This document shows positions 14,612 to 23,540 of a stretch of DNA of 45,802 nt, one piece after another. Below the pieces are notes generated by a model that saw nothing but the letters and a program-made list of their open reading frames with translations, ran no database searches and was not told the origin of the DNA. Within the stretch, counting starts at the first letter, position 1. Each line of letters starts with the position of its first letter. The stretch covers positions 1 to 45,802 of the forward strand of contig NZ_JAMBOO010000031.1 of NCBI RefSeq assembly GCF_023715895.1. The letters run 5' to 3'. This DNA is from Domibacillus indicus. GTDB lineage: Bacteria > Bacillota > Bacilli > Bacillales > Domibacillaceae. Made by a program: the position numbers and the translations under genes.

Positions 14612-17600
14612 ATGATACGACGTTATCATGTAGTCGCGATTCCCATCCGGATGGTGGTAAACAATTTTGGCGACCATAACCCTGATGGACAGATGTATGT
14701 GTTGAAGGAAAATGAAGCAAAGGTAAAAGAGCTGATTCGCAAAAATCCCTTTACACCGGTAGAACTTGTACAGCCGCTGACGATCAGAGCGAACGAAGGG
14801 GATACTGTCGAAATTCTTTTTGAAAATCAGCTTCCTTTTGCCGCGGGCATGCATTTTCAAGATCTCGATTATAACGTGCTAACGTCAGACGGAGCGAATG
14901 TCGGTTTTAATCCAAGCTCACTGGCCGAGTGCGGCGAACAGCTTCTGTACAGGCTGGATGCCACGTATGAAGGAATTTGTTTTTTCACCGATGTCGGCAA
15001 TGTATCGAGCACCGAAGAAGGCTCCAGTATCCAGGGCCTTTTTGGTACGCTGCTCGTTGAAAAAAGAGGTTCCTGGTGGACCGATCCCGTAACAGGCGGT
15101 CCGATTAACAGCGGCGTGTTCGCGGATATTCACAACCCTTTTCTGCCCTCCTTCCGTGAATATGCATGGTTTTTTCATGATGAAATGGAAGTGGATGACT
15201 TAACCGGCAACCGGCCGCTGAACCCGATGACCAATCAGGAAGCTGAATCGTTTCACGGCGTTAATTACCGGTATGAGCCTCTTCATAACCGCCTGAGGCT
15301 GGTGGAAGAAGGTGTCGTATCTCCCGAGGTTGAGGGCGAAGAGGTTCATCATGACTCCTGGATGTTCGGCGATCCTGCAACGCCGATTCTACGCGGGTAT
15401 CGAGATGACCCGGCCACCATCCGCCTTATTCATGCAGCTGCCAAAGAAACACACGTTTTCCACTACCATGCGCACCAGTGGCTGAGAGACCCGAGTAATG
15501 TTCAGTCTGAATTTGTGGATGCACAGGCGATCAGCCCGCAGTCTCACTACAGCGTTCAGCCTTTATACGGACTTGGAAGTCTGCACGGTGCAATCGGAGA
15601 TGTAATCATTCACTGCCACCTATATCCACATTTTGAAGCCGGGATGTGGGGACTAAACCGGATTTTCGACACATTGCAGGACGGAACCCAGTGTTATCCA
15701 AACGGCACACCGATCGCGCCGCTGCAGCCGTTGCCGGATCGCCCTTGCCCGCCGCGTCCGACAAAAGAAAGGCCAGGATTCCCGAACTTCATTCCCGGAA
15801 AAGTCGGCTGCAAGGCACCCCGGCCTCCTCTTGGCATTGTCGGCGGCCGGGACATGACAGAGCTTGAGAAAAATGCCGCTATACCAAATGCAAGGCCTGG
15901 AGCTGTTTTTGCAGATCCATGCATGAATAATTCGGTCGTCGAGGAGTTCAATATCTCAGTAATTGAGATACCGATTGTGTATAACAAACAAGGCTGGTAT
16001 GACCCAAAAGGAAGAATCTATGTGCGGGATGAAGATCTTGATGATGTGCTGTCCGGAAAAAAAGAACCGGAGCCGCTTGTACTGCATGTAGCAGCCAACA
16101 CATGTATTCGAGTTAATTTTACCAATCGGCTCCCTCACATTTTGGATGGCGACGCATTTCAGCTGGTGACCCGGACCTATGAGACGGCTTTTCATATTCA
16201 CTTTGTGAAATTCGATGTTCTCGTAGCAGACGGCGCTAACGTAGGTTGGAATTATGACAGCTCCGTTCTGCCTAACGAAACCATTCGGTATGAATACTTT
16301 GCCGAAACGGAAGTAAAAGCCTTTTTTGTTCACGATCACTTGTTTCCTGTTTCCCACCAGCAGCATGGCGTTTTTGGAACCATTGTTGTGCAGCCGCGCT
16401 TCTCTCAATTTTTGGATTCTAAAACAGGCGAAGAAACGGATAAGGGCACCGAAATTACGGTTCACAATCCGATTATCCCTGATTACCGTGACTTTGCCCT
16501 GTTTGTCCAAGATTTCGTTTTCTTGTTTGACAAGAACGGCTGTCCGATTCAGCCGCCCCAGTTCCCCGGCTCACAGGACGATCCTGGTATTTTTGCGGTT
16601 AATTATAAAAATGAACCGCTGCAGTTCCGGCTTGGAAAAGACTGTGACCCGGCTTACTCGTTCAGCTCTTATGTCAATGGAGACCCTGTTACCCCTGTTT
16701 TTCAGGCTTATGAAGGAGATTCCATCCGTATTCGGCTGCTGCAGGGTGCCCATGAGGAATCGCACAGCTTTAACCTGCACGGCTTAAGATGGAGATCAGA
16801 ACGGCCCAGCAACGATTCCCAGATCCGTTCACAGCAGCATATCGGCATTTCAGAGTCTTTTACGTTTGAAATGGATATTCCAAGAGCCGGAGATTATTTA
16901 TGGGCTTTTGAAACGGAAGAAGATGTGTGGAACGGCACGTGGGGATTGATTCGTGCATATGACCAGGAAGTGGAGCACTTGATCCCTTTGTATGGCCGGT
17001 CTTTACCTGAACCAAGAACAAGGCCGCTGCCTGAAGTAACCGGAAAGCCTCCGGCTCCCGCTGATCCGCAGGCGACCCTGCCACCTGAGGTAGCGCACAA
17101 TGCGCCGATTCGCCGATACAATGTTGTCGCATTTCAAACACCGATTTTATACAACGCATTTGGAGACCATGACCCATTTGGCATCGTATTTGCTTTAGAA
17201 GAAGATGTAGAGGACATTCTATGCGGCAAAAAAAATCCAGAGCCGCTGGTATTGAGAGGAAATTCTGGTGATCTGGTCGAAGTTACTTTGACCAGCCGGC
17301 TGAGGTTTGATTTATTCCCGTTTCAGGATGGCATTCATCCTTACCCGCCGGTAAAAGAGCAGGCTTTTTATCCGCCATCTCTGCGGATTTCCCTGTATGT
17401 CAATATGCTGGATTATGACGTGACGACTTCAAGCGGCGGCACCATCGGCTTTAATCCCGATCAGACAGTGGGACCTGGCGAAACAATCACGTACCGCTGG
17501 CATGTGCAGGATGCCATGGGTACCTGTGCCATGTGGGATATGGCCGACTTACGGAATCACCGCTCCTTTGGAACGTTCGGTGCTTTTATTGCGGAGCCGC

Positions 17601-18262
17601 GGTTTACAACATACCACGACCCTTATACGCTGGAACCTGTCCGAACAGGCACAAATGTGGTGCTCAGGAACCCGTTTGGCAGTGAATACAGAGAATTTGT
17701 TTTGGTTATGCATGACGGTGTTCGTTTAGAAGATAAGCACGGCAAAGTGATTATCGATCCACTGGACGGCGTCATTCCAGAACCTGATCCTGAAGACGAT
17801 GAAGTAGACACCTATGATTTCGGGTCACGCGGCTTCAACTATCGGACAGAGCGGTTAATTAACCGTTTTAGAAAACATCCAGTTTTAGGTGACTTATTTA
17901 GCTCAAAGGTTCACGGTGATCCGGCCACACCTGTTTTCGAAGCATATCCAGGTGATCCTGTCGTTATTCGGCTTACGACACCGTCTGAACGCCAGAGAGC
18001 GCATACCTTCCACCTTCACGGCCATAATTGGAAATTTGACCCGAGAGATATTGAATCCCGTATTGATTCATACACCGGTCATATGGTTGCCGGTGTCACA
18101 GAAGACCTGCTTTTAATTGGTGGTGCTGGAGGAACGTATAACTATCCTGGGGATTATATGTACCGGTCCGGCAACATTCGCTGGGATATCGAACAGGGAA
18201 TGTGGGGGATTATGCGGGTTCACAGCAAAGTACAGCCCCATTTGCCGCCTTTATCTCATTAA
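14612..18262 (+). CDS. mnxG: MnxG multicopper oxidase (spore Mn(II) oxidase)
   Basis: A 1216-residue protein, practically the length of MnxG from Mn-oxidising Bacillus (about 1217). ATG at 14612 follows GAGGAGGAAAA. It is built from cupredoxin-like repeats (NFGDHNPDG near the start, again NAFGDHDPFG near residue 850). Copper motifs visible: HVFHYHAHQW near residue 282, HCHLYPHFEAGMWG near 333, FFVHDHLF near 571, HSFNLHGLRW near 716 and HTFHLHGHNW near 1131. MnxG oxidises soluble Mn(II) to Mn(IV) oxide on the exosporium/coat surface. There is no signal peptide, as expected for a spore-layer protein made in the mother cell. mnxA-D, found upstream in the classical operon, are absent here. It ends before a shared bidirectional terminator at 18304. 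Confidence 0.9.
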   Translation: MIRRYHVVAIPIRMVVNNFGDHNPDGQMYVLKENEAKVKELIRKNPFTPVELVQPLTIRANEGDTVEILFENQLPFAAGMHFQDLDYNVLTSDGANVGFNPSSLAECGEQLLYRLDATYEGICFFTDVGNVSSTEEGSSIQGLFGTLLVEKRGSWWTDPVTGGPINSGVFADIHNPFLPSFREYAWFFHDEMEVDDLTGNRPLNPMTNQEAESFHGVNYRYEPLHNRLRLVEEGVVSPEVEGEEVHHDSWMFGDPATPILRGYRDDPATIRLIHAAAKETHVFHYHAHQWLRDPSNVQSEFVDAQAISPQSHYSVQPLYGLGSLHGAIGDVIIHCHLYPHFEAGMWGLNRIFDTLQDGTQCYPNGTPIAPLQPLPDRPCPPRPTKERPGFPNFIPGKVGCKAPRPPLGIVGGRDMTELEKNAAIPNARPGAVFADPCMNNSVVEEFNISVIEIPIVYNKQGWYDPKGRIYVRDEDLDDVLSGKKEPEPLVLHVAANTCIRVNFTNRLPHILDGDAFQLVTRTYETAFHIHFVKFDVLVADGANVGWNYDSSVLPNETIRYEYFAETEVKAFFVHDHLFPVSHQQHGVFGTIVVQPRFSQFLDSKTGEETDKGTEITVHNPIIPDYRDFALFVQDFVFLFDKNGCPIQPPQFPGSQDDPGIFAVNYKNEPLQFRLGKDCDPAYSFSSYVNGDPVTPVFQAYEGDSIRIRLLQGAHEESHSFNLHGLRWRSERPSNDSQIRSQQHIGISESFTFEMDIPRAGDYLWAFETEEDVWNGTWGLIRAYDQEVEHLIPLYGRSLPEPRTRPLPEVTGKPPAPADPQATLPPEVAHNAPIRRYNVVAFQTPILYNAFGDHDPFGIVFALEEDVEDILCGKKNPEPLVLRGNSGDLVEVTLTSRLRFDLFPFQDGIHPYPPVKEQAFYPPSLRISLYVNMLDYDVTTSSGGTIGFNPDQTVGPGETITYRWHVQDAMGTCAMWDMADLRNHRSFGTFGAFIAEPRFTTYHDPYTLEPVRTGTNVVLRNPFGSEYREFVLVMHDGVRLEDKHGKVIIDPLDGVIPEPDPEDDEVDTYDFGSRGFNYRTERLINRFRKHPVLGDLFSSKVHGDPATPVFEAYPGDPVVIRLTTPSERQRAHTFHLHGHNWKFDPRDIESRIDSYTGHMVAGVTEDLLLIGGAGGTYNYPGDYMYRSGNIRWDIEQGMWGIMRVHSKVQPHLPPLSH

Positions 18263-18303
18263 CATTGATAAGATTAAACGGTTTATTTCGTTTTCACAGG
18301 GAA

Positions 18304-18336
18304 AAGCGGTGTTCCATAAGGAATACCGCTTTTTTT
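18304..18336. terminator. Terminator between mnxG and the His/Cys-rich gene
   Basis: AAGCGGTGTTCC (18304-18315) / GGAATACCGCTT (18320-18331) with one G-U pair, T-run after and AAAA before, so it can serve both convergent genes. Confidence 0.88.
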
Positions 18337-18346
18337 ATAGAGCTTG

Positions 18347-18937
18347 TCAGCAAAATATGTCAAGCCGTTCTACCCATTTAATTTGATCAAATTGGACAAG
18401 GAACACTTTTTTCTTAAATTCATGCTTATGCTTCTCTCTTTTCTTGAATTCATGCTTACGCTTCTCTCTTTTCTTGAATTCATGCTTATGCTTCTCTTTT
18501 TTCACATTCGCAACAACCTCAATAAAATCGTTTCCTACAAAGATAATTTTTCCTTGAATAACCTTTTCTTCTTCAAAGGCGATCTTAACACGCTCACCGA
18601 TCAGCTGCCGGAAACGAAACACCATGCTGCTTCTTAATCCGCTTAAGCGAAAGCGGAAACGGTCATCGCATAGACATTGATGATGATGCCGAAAATCATT
18701 GTCCTTAAAACCTGTACAGCCGCATGAATGATGTTGGTGGTGGAAAAAACGATGATCATGCAGGTCGAAATCACGGTTCTTAAAGCCTTTACAACCGCAT
18801 GAATGATGTTGGTGGTTAAAAAAGTGATGATCATGCAGGCCAAAATCATGATTCTTAAAGCCGCCTTTGCATCCACAAAAACTGTGTTGTTGATGATGCT
18901 TTCTGCACTCATCACAATGGAAATGCTGTGTGCTCAC
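18347..18937 (-). CDS. His/Cys-rich repeat protein with Sm-like core, coat-like
   Basis: From GTG 18937 (TAGGAGAGATA upstream) the product is 196 residues; an ATG at 18955 lacks a ribosome-binding site. The N-terminal half contains roughly 24-residue repeats rich in His, Asp, Phe and Cys, each with an LHDHxFFxHQHHSCGC-like stretch, good metal-ligand patches. The middle (FRFRQLIGERVKIAFEEEKV, then QGKIIFVGNDFIEVVANV, later FLVQFDQIKWVERL) has the strand order of small Sm-like/DUF2642-type domains. A strongly basic insert of KREKHKHEFKK repeats splits the domain before its last strand. It is convergent with mnxG, so I infer a metal-binding role in the same spore layer. Family not named with certainty. 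Confidence 0.65.
   Translation of the reverse strand: MSTQHFHCDECRKHHQQHSFCGCKGGFKNHDFGLHDHHFFNHQHHSCGCKGFKNRDFDLHDHRFFHHQHHSCGCTGFKDNDFRHHHQCLCDDRFRFRLSGLRSSMVFRFRQLIGERVKIAFEEEKVIQGKIIFVGNDFIEVVANVKKEKHKHEFKKREKRKHEFKKREKHKHEFKKKVFLVQFDQIKWVERLDIFC
18411..18503. repeat. Three 30-bp tandem repeats inside the His/Cys-rich gene
   Basis: Period-30 units CATGCTTATGCTTCTCTC.. at 18421, 18451 and 18481, preceded by a partial unit. They encode the repeated KREKxKHEFKK segments, ten codons per unit, so copy number can vary without breaking the frame. Confidence 0.88.
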
Positions 18938-19171
18938 TATCTCTCCTACTTTCATTCTAAGATTAGATTTATCGAGCTTATATCAGTTTGACAGGATAAA
19001 AATTTTGAGGTTATTTTGCTAAGTGTCTCAACATTAAACAATCTCTTATCATGCCTATCTGAATTTATAAGCTTGCTGTCATTTTATGCTTACTCCATTA
19101 ATCCGAATAAGCGTTGGCCCTTTTCAAATAAAATTCAAATAGGAACGTACCTATTAGTCTTTCATAAAAAA

Positions 19172-19200
19172 AAGAGTGGCTACAAATAGTAAGCCACTCT
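19172..19200. terminator. Terminator-like hairpin
   Basis: AAGAGTGGCT (19172-19181) / AGCCACTCT (19192-19200), A-run on the left side giving a U-tract on the minus strand. It lies just downstream of the ktr remnant at 19214. Confidence 0.7.
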
Positions 19201-19213
19201 GTCTGGATAATGG

Positions 19214-19387
19214 TTATTCTATACTTGAAAATTCGGTTAGACTTTCTCTGTCCCTATTTACTACTAGTAAGTCTCCTTTATGAATAATCTGATCTGGAGA
19301 TGGGGATACGGTGATGTCCATGCCGCTTACGATGGCAATGACACTGATGCCATATTTTGCACGGATATCAAGTTCTACAGACTCTTT
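19214..19387 (-). pseudogene. KtrA/TrkA C-terminal (RCK_C) fragment
   Basis: The minus strand encodes KESVELDIRAKYGISVIAIV, then SGMDITVSPSPDQIIHKGDL and LVVNRDRESLTEF before TAA. This matches the RCK_C ligand-binding domain of the KtrA/KtrC potassium-uptake gating proteins. A stop lies immediately upstream (GGC TGA AAA), and the nucleotide-binding RCK_N part is missing. Only the last 57 codons and the terminator remain, so it is a relic of a deleted gene. Confidence 0.72.
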
Positions 19388-19467
19388 TCAGCCATTCCGT
19401 GGGGATTAATAATTCTTCTATATTGTACTCTTTTGAAAATGTACTTATGTAGAAAACTTGTAGAAGG

Positions 19468-19580
19468 TCTGCTTATACGCAAAGGTCTAGGGAACTGGTA
19501 CTTTATTGTACCGGGAACCAATGATACGTTCAGCTACATGGAAGAGACCTATACACACAGGTCAACACCCAGCTACCCGA
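19468..19580 (+). repeat. Dispersed repeat R1, copy D (short 5' fragment)
   Basis: Encodes IRKGLGNWYFIVPGTNDT, then FSYMEETYTHRSTPSY, and then loses homology. It preserves the frame around GLGNWYF that is broken in copy A (1-nt deletion) and copy C (stop), and so helps rebuild the ancestral sequence. Confidence 0.75.
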
Positions 19581-19860
19581 AATTAAAATTAGCGACGAGG
19601 TTCATTATATCCACGATAATACTTGTGAATAAGTACACCCAAGAGCATTTGCCTGCGGTAACCTGATGATCATAAAACTTGCTTCAGTAAACGGCTGAAG
19701 CAAGTTTTATGATTATTATCGCAAAATAAAATGCAAAAATAGTTTCTTAAATAAAAAAAGCAAGACGAATAAACAGATTATTTCTAAAAAAGGTTGTATT
19801 TTAATTTTTCAGAATATAGAATAATGAAATAGTTATTGTTTACATCAGGAGGTTGCACAA

Positions 19861-21294
19861 GTGATTACATTTTTATCATCTATTATTCTTCTTTTATGCG
19901 GGTATCTTTTTTATGCAAAATTCGTTGAGCGTGTGTTTGTGATTAATGATGCACAGCAAACGCCAGCTTATGAAAAAACGGACGGTCTTGATTACGTTCC
20001 CATGCCATGGTGGAAAGGCTGGTTTATTCAGCTGTTAAATATCGCCGGACTCGGACCCATTTTCGGTGCAGTATCAGGCGCATTATATGGCCCGGTCGCT
20101 TTTATCTGGATCGTAGCCGGTTGTATTTTTGCAGGGGCCGTGCATGATTACTTTTCAGGTATGCTGTCACTACGCCATGGTGGTGCTCAATTTCCAGCTT
20201 TAGTAGCAAAATATTTGGGCAATGCTGTAAAATCAGCAGTCAACGTCATCTCTCTCATTTTAATGATTTTAGTAGCCGCTGCTTTTACAGCAGGACCGGC
20301 ACAGCTGCTAACCCAATTAACGCCGCTTAGTTTTATGACCGCTCTTATTCTTGTTTTTACGTACTTTTTATTGGCTGCTGTTCTGCCTGTTAATCAAATT
20401 ATCGGAAAGATTTATCCGATTTTTGGTGTTATTTTAGTTGTCATGGCTGTAGCTATTGGTGTAGCGCTTCTTTTTGGCGGCAAACCAATTCCTGAGCTGA
20501 CTCTTGCAAACCTTCATCCGGCTGAGCTGCCTATTTGGCCGCTGATTATGGTAACCATCTCATGCGGTGCAATTTCTGGATTCCATTCTACCCAAAGTCC
20601 AATTGTTTCACGGACATTGAAAAAGGAGTCGGAAGGGCGCAAAGTGTTTTACGGAGCAATGATTGGAGAAGGTGTGATTGCCCTAATTTGGGCGGCGGCC
20701 GGCATGACATTCTTTGGCGGTACAGCGGGTCTTCAAGAAGCATTAGCTGCGGGTGGCCCTGCCGGGGTTGTAAATGAAATTTCTGTTTCACTGCTTGGCA
20801 CATTTGGCGGCATTCTGGCGATTCTCGGTGTTATTATTCTGCCTATTACAACAGGCGACACGGCACTTCGTTCATCCCGTATGATTTTATCTGACTGGCT
20901 TTCTGGTTTTGTCAATATGGACCGGAAAGGAATGGTACTGATTATGACGATTGTGGTTAGCGTGCCTACTTTTTACTTATCAACCATTGACTATTCGTTC
21001 TTATGGCGGTATGTCGGTTGGAGCAATCAAGTTGTGGCAGCCGTGATGCTTTGGACGGCGGTTTCATATTTGCTGAAAGAAGGGAAAAACCACTGGATTG
21101 CCGGAGTGCCCGCTGTATTTATGACCGGGGTTGTCTGCACGTATATTTTTTATGCGCCAGAAGGGTTTGGTTTGGCATATGGAGTTTCAATGGCTATTGG
21201 TTTTACGCTTACTGCAATTGTGATTGCTTTATATGTAAGACAGATTTTGCGATATAAACGAATGGAGCCCGATTTACACGTTTCAGCTTCATAA
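19861..21294 (+). CDS. cstA: CstA-family carbon-starvation / pyruvate transporter, short form
   Basis: A 477-residue polytopic membrane protein with about 13-14 hydrophobic segments. CstA hallmarks are present: a GLGPIFGAVSGALYGP loop, CIFAGAVHDYFSGMLSLRHG, the GFHSTQSPIVSRTLKKE segment and LPITTGDTALRSSRMI. GTG start at 19861 after AGGAGGTTG. Members import pyruvate or peptides when preferred carbon is exhausted. Many CstA proteins are about 600-700 residues; the shorter form lacks the long C-terminal extension and is common in Firmicutes. It stands alone, with its own terminator at 21301. Confidence 0.9.
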   Translation: MITFLSSIILLLCGYLFYAKFVERVFVINDAQQTPAYEKTDGLDYVPMPWWKGWFIQLLNIAGLGPIFGAVSGALYGPVAFIWIVAGCIFAGAVHDYFSGMLSLRHGGAQFPALVAKYLGNAVKSAVNVISLILMILVAAAFTAGPAQLLTQLTPLSFMTALILVFTYFLLAAVLPVNQIIGKIYPIFGVILVVMAVAIGVALLFGGKPIPELTLANLHPAELPIWPLIMVTISCGAISGFHSTQSPIVSRTLKKESEGRKVFYGAMIGEGVIALIWAAAGMTFFGGTAGLQEALAAGGPAGVVNEISVSLLGTFGGILAILGVIILPITTGDTALRSSRMILSDWLSGFVNMDRKGMVLIMTIVVSVPTFYLSTIDYSFLWRYVGWSNQVVAAVMLWTAVSYLLKEGKNHWIAGVPAVFMTGVVCTYIFYAPEGFGLAYGVSMAIGFTLTAIVIALYVRQILRYKRMEPDLHVSAS

Positions 21295-21300
21295 AATGGG

Positions 21301-21331
21301 AAAGCATTCTGCATCTGCAGAATGCTTTTTT
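21301..21331 (+). terminator. Terminator of cstA
   Basis: AAAGCATTCTGCA / TGCAGAATGCTTT, perfect 13-bp stem with a T6 tail. Confidence 0.9.
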
Positions 21332-21377
21332 GTTATTTTTTATAAACTTCCTTTAATGAATGGGCCGGCAGCTAATT

Positions 21378-21480
21378 GGAACTGACCTCCATTTTTGAGA
21401 TAGGGATCTGAACACCTTTTAAACAGCAAGCTGCCGATATTGGTTCGGCAGCTGGTTTTCTAATCTAATCCTCAAGACCA
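21378..21480 (+). repeat. MITE-like hairpin repeat M, copy 2
   Basis: GGAACTGACCTCCATTTTTG at the left, AACACCTTTTAAACAGC, then a CAGCAAGCTGCCGA / TTCGGCAGCTGG hairpin. Same orientation as copy 1. Confidence 0.68.
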
Positions 21481-21487
21481 GAGAAAA

Positions 21488-21514
21488 AGCCCGTCGAAGG
21501 TTCTCGAACGGGCT
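21488..21514. terminator. Terminator-like hairpin
   Basis: AGCCCGT (21488-21494) / ACGGGCT (21508-21514) with an A-rich left side; it would end minus-strand transcription from the fragment at 21618. Confidence 0.6.
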
Positions 21515-21617
21515 ACTTTGTTGTTTTATTTAGTTTTTTATTCATTAGATTGTAAAATAAAAGGATAGCATCTCTTATGATAATGCGTGCTGCCATAAGA
21601 ATCTCCTACTTTACATA

Positions 21618-21868
21618 TTACTCGATACGAGAGTGAGCATGTTTTTCATCAAATACATGTCTATCGAGATATTTATGGAACAACCATTCACCAACTGCAA
21701 TAGCAATTGCCGAGATAAAAGAAGCGGCTAGAACATCTCCATCATTAATAAATAGTGATTTACTCATAAGCCAGACGACAAAGAAAGTTAATACTGCATC
21801 TAATAAAGTCGCAATACCATTTCTCTTAGAGTGATCCGCATTACGCTCACGATCGTCGCCTGCTTTGC
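21618..21868 (-). pseudogene. Small membrane protein, 5' part lost at a tnpB insertion
   Basis: The minus strand reads [20 protein letters not shown], then LLDAVLTFFVVWLMSKSLFI, GDVLAASFISAIAIAVGEWL, FHKYLDRHVFDEKH and TAA at 21618-21620. There are two hydrophobic helices and a charged C-terminus. The upstream end runs directly into the tnpB fragment near 21868, with no start codon or ribosome-binding site. I take it as the 3' remainder of a gene disrupted by the IS200/IS605-type insertion. The family is not recognised. Confidence 0.6.
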
Positions 21869-21870
21869 GG

Positions 21871-22041
21871 AATACAAGCCAGCTCTGTTCTGGGTGTGGC
21901 TACCAGCATAAGGATGTAAAAAATCTCGCTGTACGGGTGTGGGAGTGTCCTTCCTGCGGCGTACGTCACGACCGGGACCTGAATGCGAGCCTGAATATTG
22001 AAAAAGAAGCCCTTCGGCTTCTTTCACTTCAGTCTATTTAA
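21871..22041 (+). pseudogene. TnpB (IS200/IS605 family), C-terminal fragment
   Basis: In frame: [20 protein letters not shown], then [20 protein letters not shown], then [14 protein letters not shown] and TAA. This is the TnpB zinc ribbon (CSGC..CPSC) with the final RuvC aspartate in DRDLNAS. The first about 300 residues, including the other RuvC residues, are missing, so the RNA-guided nuclease is dead. The reading frame of what remains is intact, suggesting a recent deletion. Confidence 0.85.
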
Positions 22042-22155
22042 ACTTGGTCATAAAACCGTTGGAATACGGGGTTAGCCTGATTACTGGGGGTCGAAGATCC
22101 TCTTGCCCAGGAATCCCCCACTTCAACCGTCAGGTAAGTGGGCGGTAGTTCAATT
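22042..22155 (+). mobile_element. IS200/IS605 right end with omega-RNA-like region
   Basis: Downstream of the tnpB stop lies a typical right end: GTTAGCCTGATTACTGGGGG, then a CCCACTT (22117-22123) / AAGTGGG (22136-22142) hairpin and GGGCGGTAGTTCAA. In this family the 3' end of tnpB and the right end form the guide (omega) RNA, with the guide read from the flanking DNA after the element end. Here that flank would begin near 22150. Confidence 0.65.
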
Positions 22156-22233
22156 CTGCACCGGTATAAGCACAATATAAATTTTTGGCACCTATTATTT
22201 TTTGACAGTATATATGTGACCTGGGATTAGTTA

Positions 22234-23241
22234 TTAAACGTTGGATTTAAACAACTGAATTTGATCTAAAGCTTTTCCTATTCCTAACGCTACACAATCA
22301 AGCGGGTCCTGAGCAATAAAAACCGGAATACCTGTTTTTTTGTTCAATTCATTATCTAAATTGTTTAACAAGGCTCCGCCTCCCGTTAACGTTATACCTC
22401 TGTCCATAATGTCAGCTGCTAGTTCTGGCGGCGTTTCTTCTAATGTCAGCCTCACTATATCTACTATAGCATTCACAGAGTCACTTAATACATCAGAGAT
22501 TTCAGAACCCGAGATTTCAATCGTCTTTGGGAGCCCAGTAACCATGTCTCGTCCCCGCACGGCTTTTTTTATTTCATCTTTTAAATATCCAGCAGAACCA
22601 ATTTCAACCTTTATACTTTCCGCTGTGCGCTCTCCTATCATCAAATTGTACCGCTTCCGGGCATAGTTAATAATTGCTTTGTCCATCTCATCCCCGGCTA
22701 CTCGTATTGTGTTGCTGGTCACAATTCCCCCTAAAGAAATAACTGCCACCTCCGTTGTACCACCGCCAATATCCACCACCATGCTTCCAATTGGTTCCCA
22801 GACTGGTAAGCCTGCGCCGATGGCTGCTGCCAATGCCTCTTCTATTACATAAGCATCCCTCGCTCCTGCTTCTCTAGCTGCATCAGTAACAGCGCGCTGT
22901 TCAACCGCCGTAATGCTGGAAGGGACACAAATCATCACAAAAGGCTTGCCGCCCATCAGGCTTTTTTTGTTGGATTCCGTTAGAAAATGTTTTATCATAG
23001 CTGTCGTAGAGGCATAATCGGCAATAACCCCCTCCTTTAGAGGGTGAACAACCGCCACACCTTTAGGAGCACGCCCGAGCACCTCTTTGGCGGCGTGTCC
23101 AATGCTAGTAATTTTATTAGATTCTGTTTGAATCGCCACAACAGAAGGCTCTCGAAGCACAATACCTTTTCCCTTTACATAAACAAGTGTGTTTGCTGTT
23201 CCTAAGTCAATCCCAAGATCCTTCGCTCTAATTTTAAACAT
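22234..23241 (-). CDS. mreB: MreB-like actin homologue, orphan copy
   Basis: A 335-residue protein with the full MreB fold. Phosphate-1 loop [20 protein letters not shown], connecting [19 protein letters not shown], adenosine-binding [13 protein letters not shown] and the helix [20 protein letters not shown] are all present, so ATP-dependent filament formation is expected. Overall it is closer to MreB ([31 protein letters not shown]) than to Mbl or MreBH. ATG at 23241 follows GAGGGAGAAGGGAA. mreC, mreD and radC/maf neighbours are absent; mobile remnants flank it, so this looks like an extra paralogue. It may replace or modulate cell-wall elongation under special conditions. Confidence 0.85.
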   Translation of the reverse strand: MFKIRAKDLGIDLGTANTLVYVKGKGIVLREPSVVAIQTESNKITSIGHAAKEVLGRAPKGVAVVHPLKEGVIADYASTTAMIKHFLTESNKKSLMGGKPFVMICVPSSITAVEQRAVTDAAREAGARDAYVIEEALAAAIGAGLPVWEPIGSMVVDIGGGTTEVAVISLGGIVTSNTIRVAGDEMDKAIINYARKRYNLMIGERTAESIKVEIGSAGYLKDEIKKAVRGRDMVTGLPKTIEISGSEISDVLSDSVNAIVDIVRLTLEETPPELAADIMDRGITLTGGGALLNNLDNELNKKTGIPVFIAQDPLDCVALGIGKALDQIQLFKSNV

Positions 23242-23345
23242 ATTCCCTTCTCCCTCTGAACTGAGTTCTTCTTACTGACCGTTAACTGTTGCTTTAAGGA
23301 TAACCATTGGGTAACAATAATAGTAATCTACAATAACATTATCAA

Positions 23346-23538
23346 TCATTTATCATACTCGTTTTTCGTGATAAATATCGAATAGTGTCTGTAACCAAAT
23401 TGTAAAGGATTTGGAACAACTTTGTATAGGAATTCCGTTTCCTTTCTTGTAATCAAAATCCAGTCTTCATCATCAACTTCGCTCCAAGCGTGCCTTATAG
23501 CTAAAGTTTGATCAAGGATAATTTGGCTGCTCTTTTTT
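23346..23538 (-). pseudogene. Fragment of an unknown small protein
   Basis: The minus strand is open and protein-like: QIILDQTLAIRHAWSEVDDE, then DWILITRKETEFLYKVVPNP and YRHYSIFITKNEYDK before TGA at 23346-23348. No start codon or ribosome-binding site is present; the upstream side runs straight into R1 copy E. I read it as the 3' end of a gene truncated by the repeat. No family recognised. Confidence 0.45.
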
Positions 23539-23540
23539 CC

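Noticed and set aside
14543-17811. Many minus-strand and off-frame ORFs inside mnxF and mnxG
   Set aside because: Shadows of the conserved mnx genes; none has family motifs or a ribosome-binding site.
18643-18991. Hydrophobic open frames antiparallel to the His/Cys repeats
   Set aside because: They come from reading the repetitive His/Asp codons in other frames; no start signals.
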